Shown here one piece after another: positions 15,204 through 23,904 of a DNA stretch of 64,000 nucleotides (position 1 is its first letter; each line of letters begins with the position of its first letter). The DNA is taken from NCBI RefSeq assembly GCF_001428605.1, contig NZ_LMID01000010.1, positions 661,195 through 725,194 on the forward strand. The letters are read 5' to 3'. Origin of the DNA: Sphingomonas sp. Root720. GTDB taxonomy: Bacteria; Pseudomonadota; Alphaproteobacteria; Sphingomonadales; Sphingomonadaceae. The notes below the pieces were generated by a model, which did not search any database, was not told where the DNA came from, and saw only the letters and a program-made list of their open reading frames with translations. The position numbers and the translations under genes were made by a program.

Positions 15204-17390
15204 TTGCCGCATGCCGATGAGAGCGATGTCGAAGGTGGTGCGGCCGTGCTGAACCGGCCCGGCGGAAACGGCGCACAGGCGGATATCGCATCGGACGTCG
15301 CGGCGGGCCTCGCGCGGATGCTGCGCCCCCGCTCGGTCGCGGTCGCCGGCGCCTCGCCCGACCCGAAGACGATGGGCGGCGCGGTGCTCGCCAATATCGA
15401 GCGATTCGGCTTTGCCGGGCCGGTCCACCTGATCAGCCCGACCCGCGACGAGATCAACGGGCGGCCCTGCCTGAAAAGCTTCGACGATCTTCCCGAGGGC
15501 GTCGACGCGGCGGTGCTCAACGTGCCGCGCGCGGCGATCCTGCCGGCGGTCGAGGCCTGCGCGCGGCGCGGGGTCGGCGGCGTCATCGTCTTCGCCTCGG
15601 GCTTCGCCGAGGCCGGCGAGGAAGGCCGGCTGGAGCAGCTCGAGATTGCCCGCCGCTGCCAGGAGGCCGGCCTGGCGATGCTGGGGCCCAATTGCCTGGG
15701 CTTCGTCAACTATGACGCCGGCATCGCGCTGAGCTTCGAACCGATCCAACCGGCTGCCACGATACGCCCGCGCAACGTCGCGGTGGTCGCACAGAGCGGC
15801 GCCACCGCATCAGGCATGCGCGCGGCGATGCAGGGGCGCGGCATTTCGGTGTCGATGTCGGTCGCGACCGGCAACGAGGCGGTGGTCAAGGCCAGCGACC
15901 TGATCGAGACGATCGTCGCCGCGCGCGCCGCCTCCGCGATCGCGCTCTATGCCGAGCAGATCCGCGAACCCGCCGCCTTCCTGGCCGCCGCCCGCCGCGC
16001 CCGCGCCGCGCGCATCCCCATCATCCTGCTCCATCCGGGGCGCAGCCAGCGCGGCCAGGCGGCGGCGCAGTCGCACACCGGGGCGATGGTCGGCGACTAT
16101 GCGCTGATGAAGAGCGCGGTCGAGAACGAGGCCGTCGTCACCGTCGCGACGATGGACGAGATGCTCGACACGGTGGCGATGCTCCACCGTTTTCCCGAAC
16201 CGCCGCAGGGGCGCCTCGCGATCGTCACCAATTCGGGCGCGATCCGGGGAATGGGTTACGACTTCGCCGAGGACATCGCCCTCGACCTCGCCGATATCTC
16301 CGCCGCCACCCGCGCGCGGATCGCCGAGGCGCTGCCCGAGGGCATGGAGATCGACAACCCGCTCGACGTCGGCACCACCGGCTTCGTCAGCGGCGCGATC
16401 TTCGGCAGCTCGACCGCGGCGATGCTCGCCGATCCGGCGGTCGGCGGCGTCCTGCTGGCGCTGGCCGGCGGCGCCCCGCCGCAGCAGCGCGCCAAAGCCG
16501 AGGCGGTGATCCCCGAGGCCGTCGCCGCGACCAAGCCCGTCGCGATGGCGATCATCGGCGACGAATCCCCGCTCGATCCCGAATTCCTGGCGGCGATGCG
16601 CGAGAGCGAGACGCCGCTGTTCCGATCCCCCGAACGCGCGATGCGCGCCTTCGCCGCGGTCGGCCGCTATGCCGACGCCCTCGCCGCCGCCGGCGATCGC
16701 ACCCCGGCCGCGACCGGCATCGAAGGCTGGGTCGAGAGCGGCGTGAAGCCGGAATATGTCGGCAAGGACTTCCTCCGCCGGATCGGCATTCGCGTGCCGG
16801 AAGGCGGTCTGGCCGTCACCATCGAGCAGGCACTGGAGATTGCGGGCCGGATCGGCTTCCCGGTCGTGCTCAAGGCGCAGGCCGCCGAACTGTCGCACAA
16901 GAGCGACATGGGCGGCGTCATCCTCAACCTCGCTGACGAGACCGCGCTGCGCGCCGGCTGGGCGACGCTCGCCGCCAATGTCGGCACGGTGCGGCTCGAC
17001 GGCGTGCTCGTCGAACAGATGTCGGCGCCGGGGCTGGAGATGATCGTCGGCGCGCGCCACCATGCCGAATGGGGCGCGTCGATCCTGGTCGGGCTCGGCG
17101 GCGTGCTGACCGAGGCGCTCGACGCCACCATATTGCTGCCCGCCGATATCAGCCATGCCCGCGCCGTCGAACGGATCCGGGCGATGCGCGGCGCGAAGCT
17201 GCTCGGCGCGTTCCGCGGCAAGCCGGCGCGCGACGTCGACGCGGTCGCCGAGGCGGTCGTCCGGCTCGGCGCCGCGATGCGCGCCGGGCTCGGCATCGAG
17301 GAGATCGATATCAACCCGCTGATGGTCCACGCGGAAGGCGAAGGCGCGGTCGCGCTCGATGCCCTGCTGGTCACCGGCACCCCGAACTGA
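15204..17390 (+). CDS. NDP-forming (ADP-forming) acyl-CoA synthetase, FerA-like
   Basis: This protein of about 728 residues activates a carboxylic acid to its CoA thioester with ATP, giving ADP. It has a CoA-binding domain starting MLRPRSVAVAGASPDPKTM at about 39, succinyl-CoA-ligase-like domains with the phosphohistidine loop SHTGA (His291), and a C-terminal ATP-grasp domain from about 513 (VLKAQAAELSHKSDMGG). Sphingobium FerA, a feruloyl-CoA synthetase, belongs to this family. I chose TTG 15204 because GGGGAGAAGAG stands just ahead; GTG 15246 is an alternative. It heads an operon with a hydroxycinnamoyl-CoA hydratase/lyase-like gene. Confidence 0.87.
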   Translation: MPHADESDVEGGAAVLNRPGGNGAQADIASDVAAGLARMLRPRSVAVAGASPDPKTMGGAVLANIERFGFAGPVHLISPTRDEINGRPCLKSFDDLPEGVDAAVLNVPRAAILPAVEACARRGVGGVIVFASGFAEAGEEGRLEQLEIARRCQEAGLAMLGPNCLGFVNYDAGIALSFEPIQPAATIRPRNVAVVAQSGATASGMRAAMQGRGISVSMSVATGNEAVVKASDLIETIVAARAASAIALYAEQIREPAAFLAAARRARAARIPIILLHPGRSQRGQAAAQSHTGAMVGDYALMKSAVENEAVVTVATMDEMLDTVAMLHRFPEPPQGRLAIVTNSGAIRGMGYDFAEDIALDLADISAATRARIAEALPEGMEIDNPLDVGTTGFVSGAIFGSSTAAMLADPAVGGVLLALAGGAPPQQRAKAEAVIPEAVAATKPVAMAIIGDESPLDPEFLAAMRESETPLFRSPERAMRAFAAVGRYADALAAAGDRTPAATGIEGWVESGVKPEYVGKDFLRRIGIRVPEGGLAVTIEQALEIAGRIGFPVVLKAQAAELSHKSDMGGVILNLADETALRAGWATLAANVGTVRLDGVLVEQMSAPGLEMIVGARHHAEWGASILVGLGGVLTEALDATILLPADISHARAVERIRAMRGAKLLGAFRGKPARDVDAVAEAVVRLGAAMRAGLGIEEIDINPLMVHAEGEGAVALDALLVTGTPN

Positions 17391-17409
17391 ACCGACGAGA
17401 GAGGAAGAG

Positions 17410-18279
17410 ATGGCCACCATGACCGCACCCACAGCAGAGAAGCCCGTCCCCGGCGGCAACGACGTCCTCGTCAAATTCGACGAGGGCATCGCCTGGGTCC
17501 ACCTCAACCGCCCCGACAAGCGCAACGCGATGAGCGTCGGGCTGGCGCGCGAGATGAACGCCGTGCTCGACGCGCTCGAGATCGACGACCGCTGCAAGGT
17601 GATCGTCCTGACCGGCAGCGGCGAGGCTTTCTCCGCCGGCATGGACCTGAAGGATTTCTTCCGCGCCACCGACGCCATCTCGGACGTCGAGCGCCACCGC
17701 GCCTATCGCGAGACCCGCGCCTGGCAGTGGCGGACGCTGATGTACTACGCCAAGCCGACGATCGCGATGGTCAACGGCTGGTGCTTCGGCGGCGCCTTCA
17801 CCCCGCTGATCTGCTGCGACCTCGCCATCGCCGACGAGACCGCGGTGTTCGGCCTGTCGGAAATCAACTGGGGCATCATCCCCGGCGGTGTCGTCTCCAA
17901 GGCGATCTCCACCCTGATGGGCGACCGCGAGGCGCTCTATTATGTGATGACCGGCGAGAAGTTCGACGGCAAGCGCGCCAGCGAGCTCGGCCTCGTCAAC
18001 GAGGCGGTGCCGACCGACAAGCTCCGGGAGCGGACGCGCGAGCTGGCGCTGATCCTCGCCGACAAGAACCCGACGGTGCTGCGTCAGGCGCGCATGGCCT
18101 ATAAATATGCCCGCGAGATGAACTGGGAGCTGGCGGCCGAATATCTGACCGCCAAGGGCGACCAGACCACCTTCGTCGACGTCGAGAAAGGCCGCGCCCA
18201 GGGCATGACCCAGTTCCTCGACGAGAAGACCTTCAAGCCCGGCCACGGCCATTACAACCGCGACGGCGGGGACGCCTGA
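17410..18279 (+). CDS. Crotonase-fold enzyme resembling p-hydroxycinnamoyl-CoA hydratase/lyase (FerB/Ech type)
   Basis: This 289-residue protein is strikingly like the feruloyl-CoA hydratase/lyase that converts feruloyl-CoA to vanillin and acetyl-CoA: LNRPDKRNAM, GMDLKDFF, KPTIAMVNGWCFGG, GLSEINWG and MTQFLDEKTFKPG are all recognisable. The catalytic Glu is Glu151 in SEINWG. Recalled P. fluorescens residues Tyr75 and Tyr239, which hold the substrate 4-hydroxyl, correspond here to Phe83 and to Thr in EYLTAKGDQ, so the aryl specificity may differ. AGAGGAAGAG precedes the ATG. It lies 19 bp after the acyl-CoA synthetase and overlaps the next gene by one base. Confidence 0.85.
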   Translation: MATMTAPTAEKPVPGGNDVLVKFDEGIAWVHLNRPDKRNAMSVGLAREMNAVLDALEIDDRCKVIVLTGSGEAFSAGMDLKDFFRATDAISDVERHRAYRETRAWQWRTLMYYAKPTIAMVNGWCFGGAFTPLICCDLAIADETAVFGLSEINWGIIPGGVVSKAISTLMGDREALYYVMTGEKFDGKRASELGLVNEAVPTDKLRERTRELALILADKNPTVLRQARMAYKYAREMNWELAAEYLTAKGDQTTFVDVEKGRAQGMTQFLDEKTFKPGHGHYNRDGGDA

Positions 18280-18608
18280 TGAAGCGGCCGAGCGGCGCGA
18301 AGGGGGACGAGCTTTCGGCGGTCGTCCCCGCCTTCACCGAGATGACCGACCGCATCCTCTACAATGAGGTGTGGGAGCGCCCTGGGCTGTCGAAGCGCGA
18401 CCGCTCGCTCCTTACCGTCGCGTCGCTGATGACGGCGAACCGGCATCAGCAGCTCGAGGCGCATATCGGCCTCGCGCTCGACAACGGCGTGACCAAGGAA
18501 GAGATGGGCGAGGCGCTGCTGCACCTCGCCTTCTACGCCTCCTGGCCCGCGTCGGTGACGGCGTCGCGGACCTTCCTGGAGGTCGTGAAGAAGCGCGAGG
18601 GGGCCTGA
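18279..18608 (+). CDS. Carboxymuconolactone decarboxylase (CMD) family protein
   Basis: This 109-residue helical protein has the CMD core LTVASLMTANRHQQLEAHI, GVTKEEMGEALLHLAFYA and WPAS. It lacks the CxxC of AhpD-type peroxidases, so it is closer to the 4-carboxymuconolactone decarboxylase branch, which removes a carboxyl group in the beta-ketoadipate route. Its start overlaps the preceding stop by one base (TGATG). As third gene of the operon it may act downstream of the hydratase/lyase product, but the reaction is not certain. Confidence 0.8.
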   Translation: MKRPSGAKGDELSAVVPAFTEMTDRILYNEVWERPGLSKRDRSLLTVASLMTANRHQQLEAHIGLALDNGVTKEEMGEALLHLAFYASWPASVTASRTFLEVVKKREGA

Positions 18609-18695
18609 CGGCCTCCTCTTTCTCTCACCCCGTCTGCTAAATCCGTCCGGGAATCCACCGGCCGGCAGGCGCATGGCAAATGCTTGCGCCGTCTT

Positions 18696-18723
18696 GCTCC
18701 CCTCCCGGGACAGGGAGGGGAGC
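18696..18723. terminator. Strong hairpin between convergent operons
   Basis: GCTCCCCTCCC and GGGAGGGGAGC form an eleven-base-pair perfect stem with a six-base loop. It lies between the rightward CMD gene and the leftward CoA-transferase gene and could end both transcripts. Confidence 0.6.
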
Positions 18724-18734
18724 TGCTTACCGCC

Positions 18735-19529
18735 TCACGCCCATTCGGGCCGACCCGGCGGATTTCCCTTGATGATCGTCGCGCGCACATTGTGCGGATC
18801 GAGCTTCGCGATCACCGCCAGTTCCTCGTCGGTCGGCGGCGGAGTCTCGACCTTCTCGCCGCCGTCCAGATGGATCGCGAAGCCGGTATTGTCCTGCACC
18901 TCCTCCAGCGTCACGCCGGGATGGAGCGACACCAGCCGGACCGCATGGTCGGGGCCGCCGAAGTCCATCACGCAGAGGTTGGTGACGATGATCCGAAGCT
19001 CCAGCTTGAAGGGCTTGCGCCCGCCCGGCCAGCGCGCCGGATTATAGCCCGCCATGCAGACATAATCGACCTCGCCCTCGACGAAGGCCCGCTTGTTGTG
19101 CGCCGGGAAGAAGAAGCTGTTCGGATGGTGGACCGAGTTGCCGGGGAAGCCGCGCGCGCCGAGCAGCGCCGCCTTCGGATGGGCATGGTCGCCGATCACG
19201 CTGATGTTGGTCTGTCCGAACCGGTCGATCTGGACGGGCGCGACCATCGCGTGGCGGCGGCCACACCAGAGATTGTCGAAGGTGCGCAGATAGGGCGCCC
19301 AACCCTCGACCACCGGCTCGTAGCCGTCGCGCGGGCCGAGCGGCACCGGATCGCGCGCGAACCAGTTCTCACCGTCGGTGATCATCAGGCTCGGATTGTA
19401 GAGCGTCTTGGCGAGCCCCGCCGCGAGGCGCGGCAGCGGGGTGATGCCGGTGGCCAGCCATTCGGGATCGTCGGCCCATGCCTGAGCGGCCCGGGCGACG
19501 ATGAGCTCCGCGAGCGTGTGATGCGCCAT
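18735..19529 (-). CDS. CoA-transferase family subunit B (IpdB-like)
   Basis: This 264-residue protein resembles the beta subunit of the class I CoA-transferase family, in particular IpdB of the steroid-ring hydrolase IpdAB: WLATGITPLPRLAAGLAKT, LMITDGENWF, and GQTNISVIGDHAHPKAALLG. IpdAB opens a CoA-linked ring rather than transferring CoA, so transferase or ring hydrolase are both possible. The start lies two bases after the stop of subunit A. The downstream hairpin at 18696-18723 ends the unit. Confidence 0.82.
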   Translation of the reverse strand: MAHHTLAELIVARAAQAWADDPEWLATGITPLPRLAAGLAKTLYNPSLMITDGENWFARDPVPLGPRDGYEPVVEGWAPYLRTFDNLWCGRRHAMVAPVQIDRFGQTNISVIGDHAHPKAALLGARGFPGNSVHHPNSFFFPAHNKRAFVEGEVDYVCMAGYNPARWPGGRKPFKLELRIIVTNLCVMDFGGPDHAVRLVSLHPGVTLEEVQDNTGFAIHLDGGEKVETPPPTDEELAVIAKLDPHNVRATIIKGNPPGRPEWA

Positions 19530-19531
19530 GG

Positions 19532-20416
19532 TCAGTACACCGGCCGGGGAGCGGCGAGGATCGCGTCGCGGCCGCCGACCGCCTCGACATAGGCGGCGTG
19601 GCCGACGTCGACATAGCCCGCGTGATAGGCATTCCATGCGTCGTCGCTTTCCGCCGATGCGACATAATGGCGAAGATGCTTCATATCGATCTCGTAATCG
19701 GGGGCTGCGCTGGTCGGATGCGCGCCGAACGGCGCCTCGGCGACGCCGGTGACGAGCGCACGCTCGAACGGGTGGAAGCGGGCATTGCCCGGCAGGCCGA
19801 GTTCCTTCGTCTCGACGATGCGCTCGGCGCTGAGGAACACCTGCCTGGCGGCGCGGGCCATCAATTCGTCGAAGAAAGGATCGGGCGAAAGGGTCAGCAC
19901 GTTGCCGATCTCGTCCGAACGGTGGACGTGCAGCAGCGCGGCGTCGAGCTGGATCGCCGGCATCGCGATCAGCTCCTCGCCATCGTCATAGGGGCTCTTC
20001 ACCATGCGGAGCTCGGGCCGCTCGGCGACCGAGGTTGCGATGCCGCAGCGGGTCGGCAGGAAGGGCAGCTGCATGCCGGCGGCACGCAGGCCCCAATGCA
20101 GCATCCCCTCATCCATTTCCCACACCTTCAGGCCCGACTGGCGCGCCTTCTTGAAATGCGGTTCGATTGGGATGTGGTCGAGCGAGACGAAGGCGAAGAC
20201 CAGCTTCGCGATCTTTCCGCTCGCGGCGAGCAGGCCGACATCGGGCCCGCCATAGGACACTACGGTCAGGTCCCTGACTTTCGACCGGGCGAGCGCCCGG
20301 ACCAGCGCCATCGGCTTGCGGCGGGTCGCCCAGCCGCCGATCCCGATCGTCATCCCATCGGACAGGCGGTCGATGATGTCATCGATCGACATTCGTTTGT
20401 CGAACGCTTTCGGCAT
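19532..20416 (-). CDS. CoA-transferase family subunit A (IpdA-like)
   Basis: This 294-residue alpha subunit has IDDIIDRLSDGMTIGIGGWATRRKPMALVRAL, abbreviated here to its GIGGW core at about 29-33, followed by LTVVSYGGPDVGLLA and an LPTRCGIATS segment, as in IpdA-type proteins. It forms a complex with the next gene product. AGGAGAGAGAC lies directly before the ATG; an upstream in-frame ATG lacks such a site. The promoter region holds the best palindromic copy of the shared operator, at 20441-20459, downstream of a perfect TTGACA. Confidence 0.82.
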   Translation of the reverse strand: MPKAFDKRMSIDDIIDRLSDGMTIGIGGWATRRKPMALVRALARSKVRDLTVVSYGGPDVGLLAASGKIAKLVFAFVSLDHIPIEPHFKKARQSGLKVWEMDEGMLHWGLRAAGMQLPFLPTRCGIATSVAERPELRMVKSPYDDGEELIAMPAIQLDAALLHVHRSDEIGNVLTLSPDPFFDELMARAARQVFLSAERIVETKELGLPGNARFHPFERALVTGVAEAPFGAHPTSAAPDYEIDMKHLRHYVASAESDDAWNAYHAGYVDVGHAAYVEAVGGRDAILAAPRPVY

Positions 20417-20435
20417 GTCTCTCTCCTCTGCCATC

Positions 20436-20464
20436 CGTTTGCTAAGCGATCGCTTGGTTGTCAA
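20436..20464 (-). promoter_or_regulatory. Promoter and shared operator, copy a (CoA-transferase operon)
   Basis: On the minus strand TTGACA (20464-20459) is followed by the operator AACCAAGCGATCGCTTAGC (20459-20441). A -10 at about 20441-20436 is poor. The core AAGCGATCGCTT is a perfect palindrome. The site lies in the divergent gap with the LuxR gene. Confidence 0.6.
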
Positions 20465-20588
20465 CATCGTCCGGAGGCTCCATCCAAATTATCAGGCGCT
20501 ACGGCGCGAAAATCGCGGCTCGATTGTCGACCGGACATTCGCTTGATAAGCTGCGCGAAAATCCGACTCGGCCGGAGGAGGAGAGGAC

Positions 20589-21785
20589 ATGGCTGCAAGG
20601 GACGAGACGCCGCCCGCGGCGCTTCTCGAGACGCTGTACGGCGGTATCAACGACGTCGCGGCGTGGAACCGCTTCCTGCTGGCCTTCGCCGACCATCTGG
20701 GGGCGAGCCGGGCGATCCTGCTCTTGACCCGGGCCGGCGACGACCGGCCGCGCGAGATATTGTCACCGGGCAGCGACCGGCAGCGCGCGGCGCTCTATGT
20801 CGACCGCCATTTCGCGACCGATCCCTTCGTCGGCCTGCCCCAGACGCGGGTCGTCTCCTTCGGCGAATTCCTGAGCCGCCGCGCGGCCAGCGACATCCGC
20901 GCGATCCGTTCCTACCTGTCGCAGACGGTGGGCAGCCAGATATTGGGCGTCGACATCGCGCCGCTGCCCGGGCTGGTGGCGCGCGTCCGGGTCGCGCGGC
21001 TGCTCGGCCTCGACGACTTCGGCGGGCGCGAGCGGGCACGAATGGAGGCGATGGTGCCGCATCTGGCGATCGCGTTGCGCGGCCTGGCGCTGACGATGCA
21101 CAAGGATGCCGAATGCGCGATCCTGCGCGACGCGCTGGCGGCGAGCGGACAGGGCACGCTGGTGATCGACCGCGACCGCAGAGTGATGGTCAGCGACGGG
21201 ATCGCCGAGGCGCTGATCGCCCGACGCGCGGGCCTGAGCGCGCCCAACACCCGGCTGCGCCTGTCGACCGCCGCCGCCGACCGCCAGCTCGGCGCCTATC
21301 TCGACGCGGGACCGATCGGAACGGACGACCGCGGCTGCAACCTCCTGGTCGACGGGGGTGGCGAGGATCGACCGATCGCCGTCGCGGTGCGACCGATCCG
21401 TCCGGCGATGCCCGTCTGGACGACCGACCGCGACCTGCTGCTGCTGCGGGTGCGCGATCCGTCGCGCCGGGTCGGATTCGACGCCGCCACGCTGCGCGCG
21501 GTGCTGCCGCTCACCCTCGCCGAGGCGTCGGTGGCGGCGGCGATGGCCAATGGCGAGACGCCGCGCGCCGCCGCGACACGGCTGCGCGTCTCCTACAATA
21601 CGGTGCGTGCGCATCTCCGCGCGATCTTCGCCAAGACGGGGACGACGCGCCAGGCCGAGCTGGCCACGCTTGTCCGGAAGCTGATTCCGTCCGAGCTTCT
21701 AGCGACCGGCGCCGATCGCGGCGCTCATGCCGACATCGGCGACGATCGCCTGTCCGTTGATCGCCGCCGCCGCGCGGGACAATAG
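20589..21785 (+). CDS. LuxR-type transcriptional regulator (C-terminal HTH)
   Basis: This 398-residue cytoplasmic regulator has a C-terminal LuxR/GerE helix-turn-helix at about 315-370 (LTLAEASVAAAMANG through VSYNTVRAHLRAIFAKTG). The N-terminal 300 residues form no recognisable response-regulator or autoinducer domain but resemble the sensory part of similar sphingomonad regulators with a PAS-like middle. A strong GGAGGAGAGGAC site precedes the ATG. It is divergent from the CoA-transferase operon and its 3' end overlaps the convergent SDR by 87 bases. Probable local activator; the ligand is unknown. Confidence 0.85.
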   Translation: MAARDETPPAALLETLYGGINDVAAWNRFLLAFADHLGASRAILLLTRAGDDRPREILSPGSDRQRAALYVDRHFATDPFVGLPQTRVVSFGEFLSRRAASDIRAIRSYLSQTVGSQILGVDIAPLPGLVARVRVARLLGLDDFGGRERARMEAMVPHLAIALRGLALTMHKDAECAILRDALAASGQGTLVIDRDRRVMVSDGIAEALIARRAGLSAPNTRLRLSTAAADRQLGAYLDAGPIGTDDRGCNLLVDGGGEDRPIAVAVRPIRPAMPVWTTDRDLLLLRVRDPSRRVGFDAATLRAVLPLTLAEASVAAAMANGETPRAAATRLRVSYNTVRAHLRAIFAKTGTTRQAELATLVRKLIPSELLATGADRGAHADIGDDRLSVDRRRRAGQ

Positions 21786-22457
21786 GAACAACGCGATCTC
21801 GGCGATATGCTGCGGATCGAGCGGCCCGCCGACGGGGAGCACCGCCAGTTCCTCCGGCGACACCAGCGGCGCTTCGTCGGTCACCCCGATCATCGGCGTG
21901 TCGACCCGGCCGGGGCAGATCGCGTTGACCCGCAATCCCCGCGCGGCGAAAGCGGGCGCCGCCGAGCGGACCAGCCCGAGCACCGCGTGCTTGGTCGCGG
22001 CGTAGATCGGCCCGCTCGGCAACCCCATTACCGCCGCCAGCGAGGCGGTGACGACGACGGCGCCGCCTGGCCGCACATGGCGCAGCGCGGTCGCCATGCC
22101 GTTCAGCGGACCACGAAGATTGACCCCGACGAGCGGATCGAACCGCGCCATGTCGATCGCGTCGAAGGACTCGGCCGGGCCGAGCATCCCCGCATTCAGA
22201 TAGACGCCGTCGATCCCGCCGAACTCGCCCGCGCAGGCGGCGGCGACCATCTCGTTGTCCTCTGCGCTCGCAACGTCGCAGCGCATCGCGAGCGCGCGGC
22301 CGCGCTCGGCACGAATGCGCGCGGCCACCGCCTCCGCCCGGCCGACGTCGATGTCGGCGAGCAGCACGGCCGCGCCCTCGCACGCCAGCCGCCGTGCCGT
22401 CGCGGCGCCGATCCCCGACCCCGATCCGGTCACGATCATCGCCTTGCCCGCAAACAT
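21699..22457 (-). CDS. Short-chain dehydrogenase/reductase (SDR)
   Basis: This 252-residue classical SDR has TGSGSGIGAA (10-19), a LNAG variant of NNAG (87-90), and the catalytic set Ser139, Tyr152 and Lys156 (YAATK). Asp35 after the second strand favours NAD. It is divergent from the LLM monooxygenase and its 3' end overlaps the LuxR gene. The substrate is unknown. Confidence 0.87.
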   Translation of the reverse strand: MFAGKAMIVTGSGSGIGAATARRLACEGAAVLLADIDVGRAEAVAARIRAERGRALAMRCDVASAEDNEMVAAACAGEFGGIDGVYLNAGMLGPAESFDAIDMARFDPLVGVNLRGPLNGMATALRHVRPGGAVVVTASLAAVMGLPSGPIYAATKHAVLGLVRSAAPAFAARGLRVNAICPGRVDTPMIGVTDEAPLVSPEELAVLPVGGPLDPQHIAEIALFLLSRAAAAINGQAIVADVGMSAAIGAGR

Positions 22458-22511
22458 TCCGCCTCCTCCGTCCGACCGGCATCACCGTCGCCCGCCGCCG
22501 TAGCGCGGTCA

Positions 22512-22527
22512 TCGTCCAACTGGACGA
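22512..22527. promoter_or_regulatory. 16-bp palindrome in the SDR/LLM divergent gap
   Basis: TCGTCCA and TGGACGA are perfect seven-base arms around a two-base centre. The site is roughly midway between the two divergent start codons and could be an operator for both. Confidence 0.35.
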
Positions 22528-22589
22528 CGCGGCGGCGGCCCGGCGTGGTGACAAGGGCACATCCAGACGAGCAGGCAGGAACCGACGGC

Positions 22590-23723
22590 ATGAAATTCTC
22601 GATCATCTACGAGGCGCAGATGGTGGACACGTCGCGCGAGAACGAGGCGCGGGTCTTCCACGAGATCGTCGAGCAGGCGCTGCTCGCCGAGCAGCTCGGC
22701 TTCGACACCGTCTGGGCGGTCGAGCACACCGCGCTCACCCAATATGCCCATATGTCGGCGCCCGAGACCTTCCTGGCCTATCTGGCAGGCAGGACGACCC
22801 GGCTCGGCATCGGCCATGGCGTGGTCTGCCTGCCGCCGGCGATGAACCATCCGGTCAAGGTCGCGGAGCGCATCGCGACACTCGACATATTGTCCCGCGG
22901 CCGGGTCCATTTCGGCATGGGCAAGGGCGGCACGCAGCAGGAAGCCGGGACCTTCGGCTATGAGCTGGCCGATCTTCCGCCGATGATCACCGAGTCGATG
23001 TACCTGATCCCCCGGATCATGACCGAGGAGGTGGTGTCGCATGACGGCACCTATGTGAAGATCCCGCCGCGCGAGATTCATCCCAAGCCGTGGCAGACGC
23101 CGCATCCGCCGATCTACATGGCCTGCACGAAGGACGATGCCCTGCTGACCGCCGGGCAGCGCGGGATCGGCGCGCTGGTGCTGGCCTTCAGCGGTCCGGC
23201 CGAGGTGACGCGCAAGAGCGCGATCTATCGCGAGGCCTATGCACGGCGCGATCCGGCCGAGCAGGTCGGCTTCCGCCCGATCGAGCATCTCGCCGCGCTG
23301 TGCCCCACGATCGTGCTGAACGATCGCGAGCGCGCCCGGCGCGTCGGCCTGCGCGGCCAGCGCTTCTTCGTCGAGTCGCTGGCGCACTGGTATCAGGGGG
23401 GCCCGCGTCCCAGCGCCGAGGACCTGAGCGCCGACGAGAACGCCGCCGCCCTGGCCGAGCGCAAGGCCAATGTCGTTGCCTATATCTCGGACGAAAAGAT
23501 CGAGTCGTCGCCGCGCGAGACGATCCACGACATAGCCGACGACGCCTATGGCGATGTCGACGACTGCCTGCGCCATGTCCACCGCCTCGCCGAGGCCGGA
23601 GCGGACGAAATATTGTTTCTTTTCCAGATGGGCGGAATTGCCCATGACGACATCATGGAAACGATCCGGCTGATCGGCCAGCATGTCATACCGGCCTACC
23701 GGGCGGCGAAGGCCGCCGCGTGA
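22590..23723 (+). CDS. LLM class flavin-dependent oxidoreductase (bacterial luciferase-like)
   Basis: This 377-residue TIM-barrel flavoprotein resembles luciferase-type monooxygenases: LGFDTVWAVEHT, TRLGIGHGVVCLP, HPVKVAERIATLDILSRGR and FGMGKGGTQQE are hallmark segments. Such enzymes use reduced FMN and oxygen to hydroxylate or cleave a substrate and need a separate flavin reductase. No obvious partner reductase is adjacent. It is followed by a gap containing two copies of the shared operator and then TonB receptor 1. Confidence 0.87.
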   Translation: MKFSIIYEAQMVDTSRENEARVFHEIVEQALLAEQLGFDTVWAVEHTALTQYAHMSAPETFLAYLAGRTTRLGIGHGVVCLPPAMNHPVKVAERIATLDILSRGRVHFGMGKGGTQQEAGTFGYELADLPPMITESMYLIPRIMTEEVVSHDGTYVKIPPREIHPKPWQTPHPPIYMACTKDDALLTAGQRGIGALVLAFSGPAEVTRKSAIYREAYARRDPAEQVGFRPIEHLAALCPTIVLNDRERARRVGLRGQRFFVESLAHWYQGGPRPSAEDLSADENAAALAERKANVVAYISDEKIESSPRETIHDIADDAYGDVDDCLRHVHRLAEAGADEILFLFQMGGIAHDDIMETIRLIGQHVIPAYRAAKAAA

Positions 23724-23760
23724 TCGGGAGACGTGGATTTCGGCGGGATAGCGCCGCAAG

Positions 23761-23782
23761 AACCAAGCGATCGCTCTATCAA
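23761..23782 (+). promoter_or_regulatory. Shared operator, copy b
   Basis: AACCAAGCGATCGCTC followed by TATCAA matches the operator consensus through the whole core. It lies about 145 bp upstream of TonB receptor 1, with copy c closer to the gene. Confidence 0.55.
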
Positions 23783-23849
23783 CGTTGAAACGTGAAACGA
23801 TCGGGCATTTTTATCCTTATCTACACCGGCGTCTTGACTTGTTTTGAAT

Positions 23850-23868
23850 AACAAGCAATCACTTGGTG
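23850..23868. promoter_or_regulatory. Shared operator, copy c
   Basis: On the minus strand the site reads CACCAAGTGATTGCTTG. It stands 37 bp ahead of the TonB receptor start and downstream of a TTGACT (23834-23839) that may be a -35 box; no convincing -10 is seen. Together with copy b it flanks the likely promoter. Confidence 0.5.
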
Positions 23869-23904
23869 AACAAAACAGATCGTCCTTGGGAGAGGGGTGG
23901 AAGA

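Noticed and set aside
15810-17678. 622-codon open frame on the minus strand opposite the acyl-CoA synthetase
   Set aside because: No recognisable domain; the plus-strand gene has an NDP-forming CoA ligase architecture.
20531-20546. ATTCGCTTGATAA resembling half of the shared operator, ahead of the LuxR gene
   Set aside because: It lacks the AACCAA half and the palindromic core, so chance is likely; the true copy is at 20441-20459.
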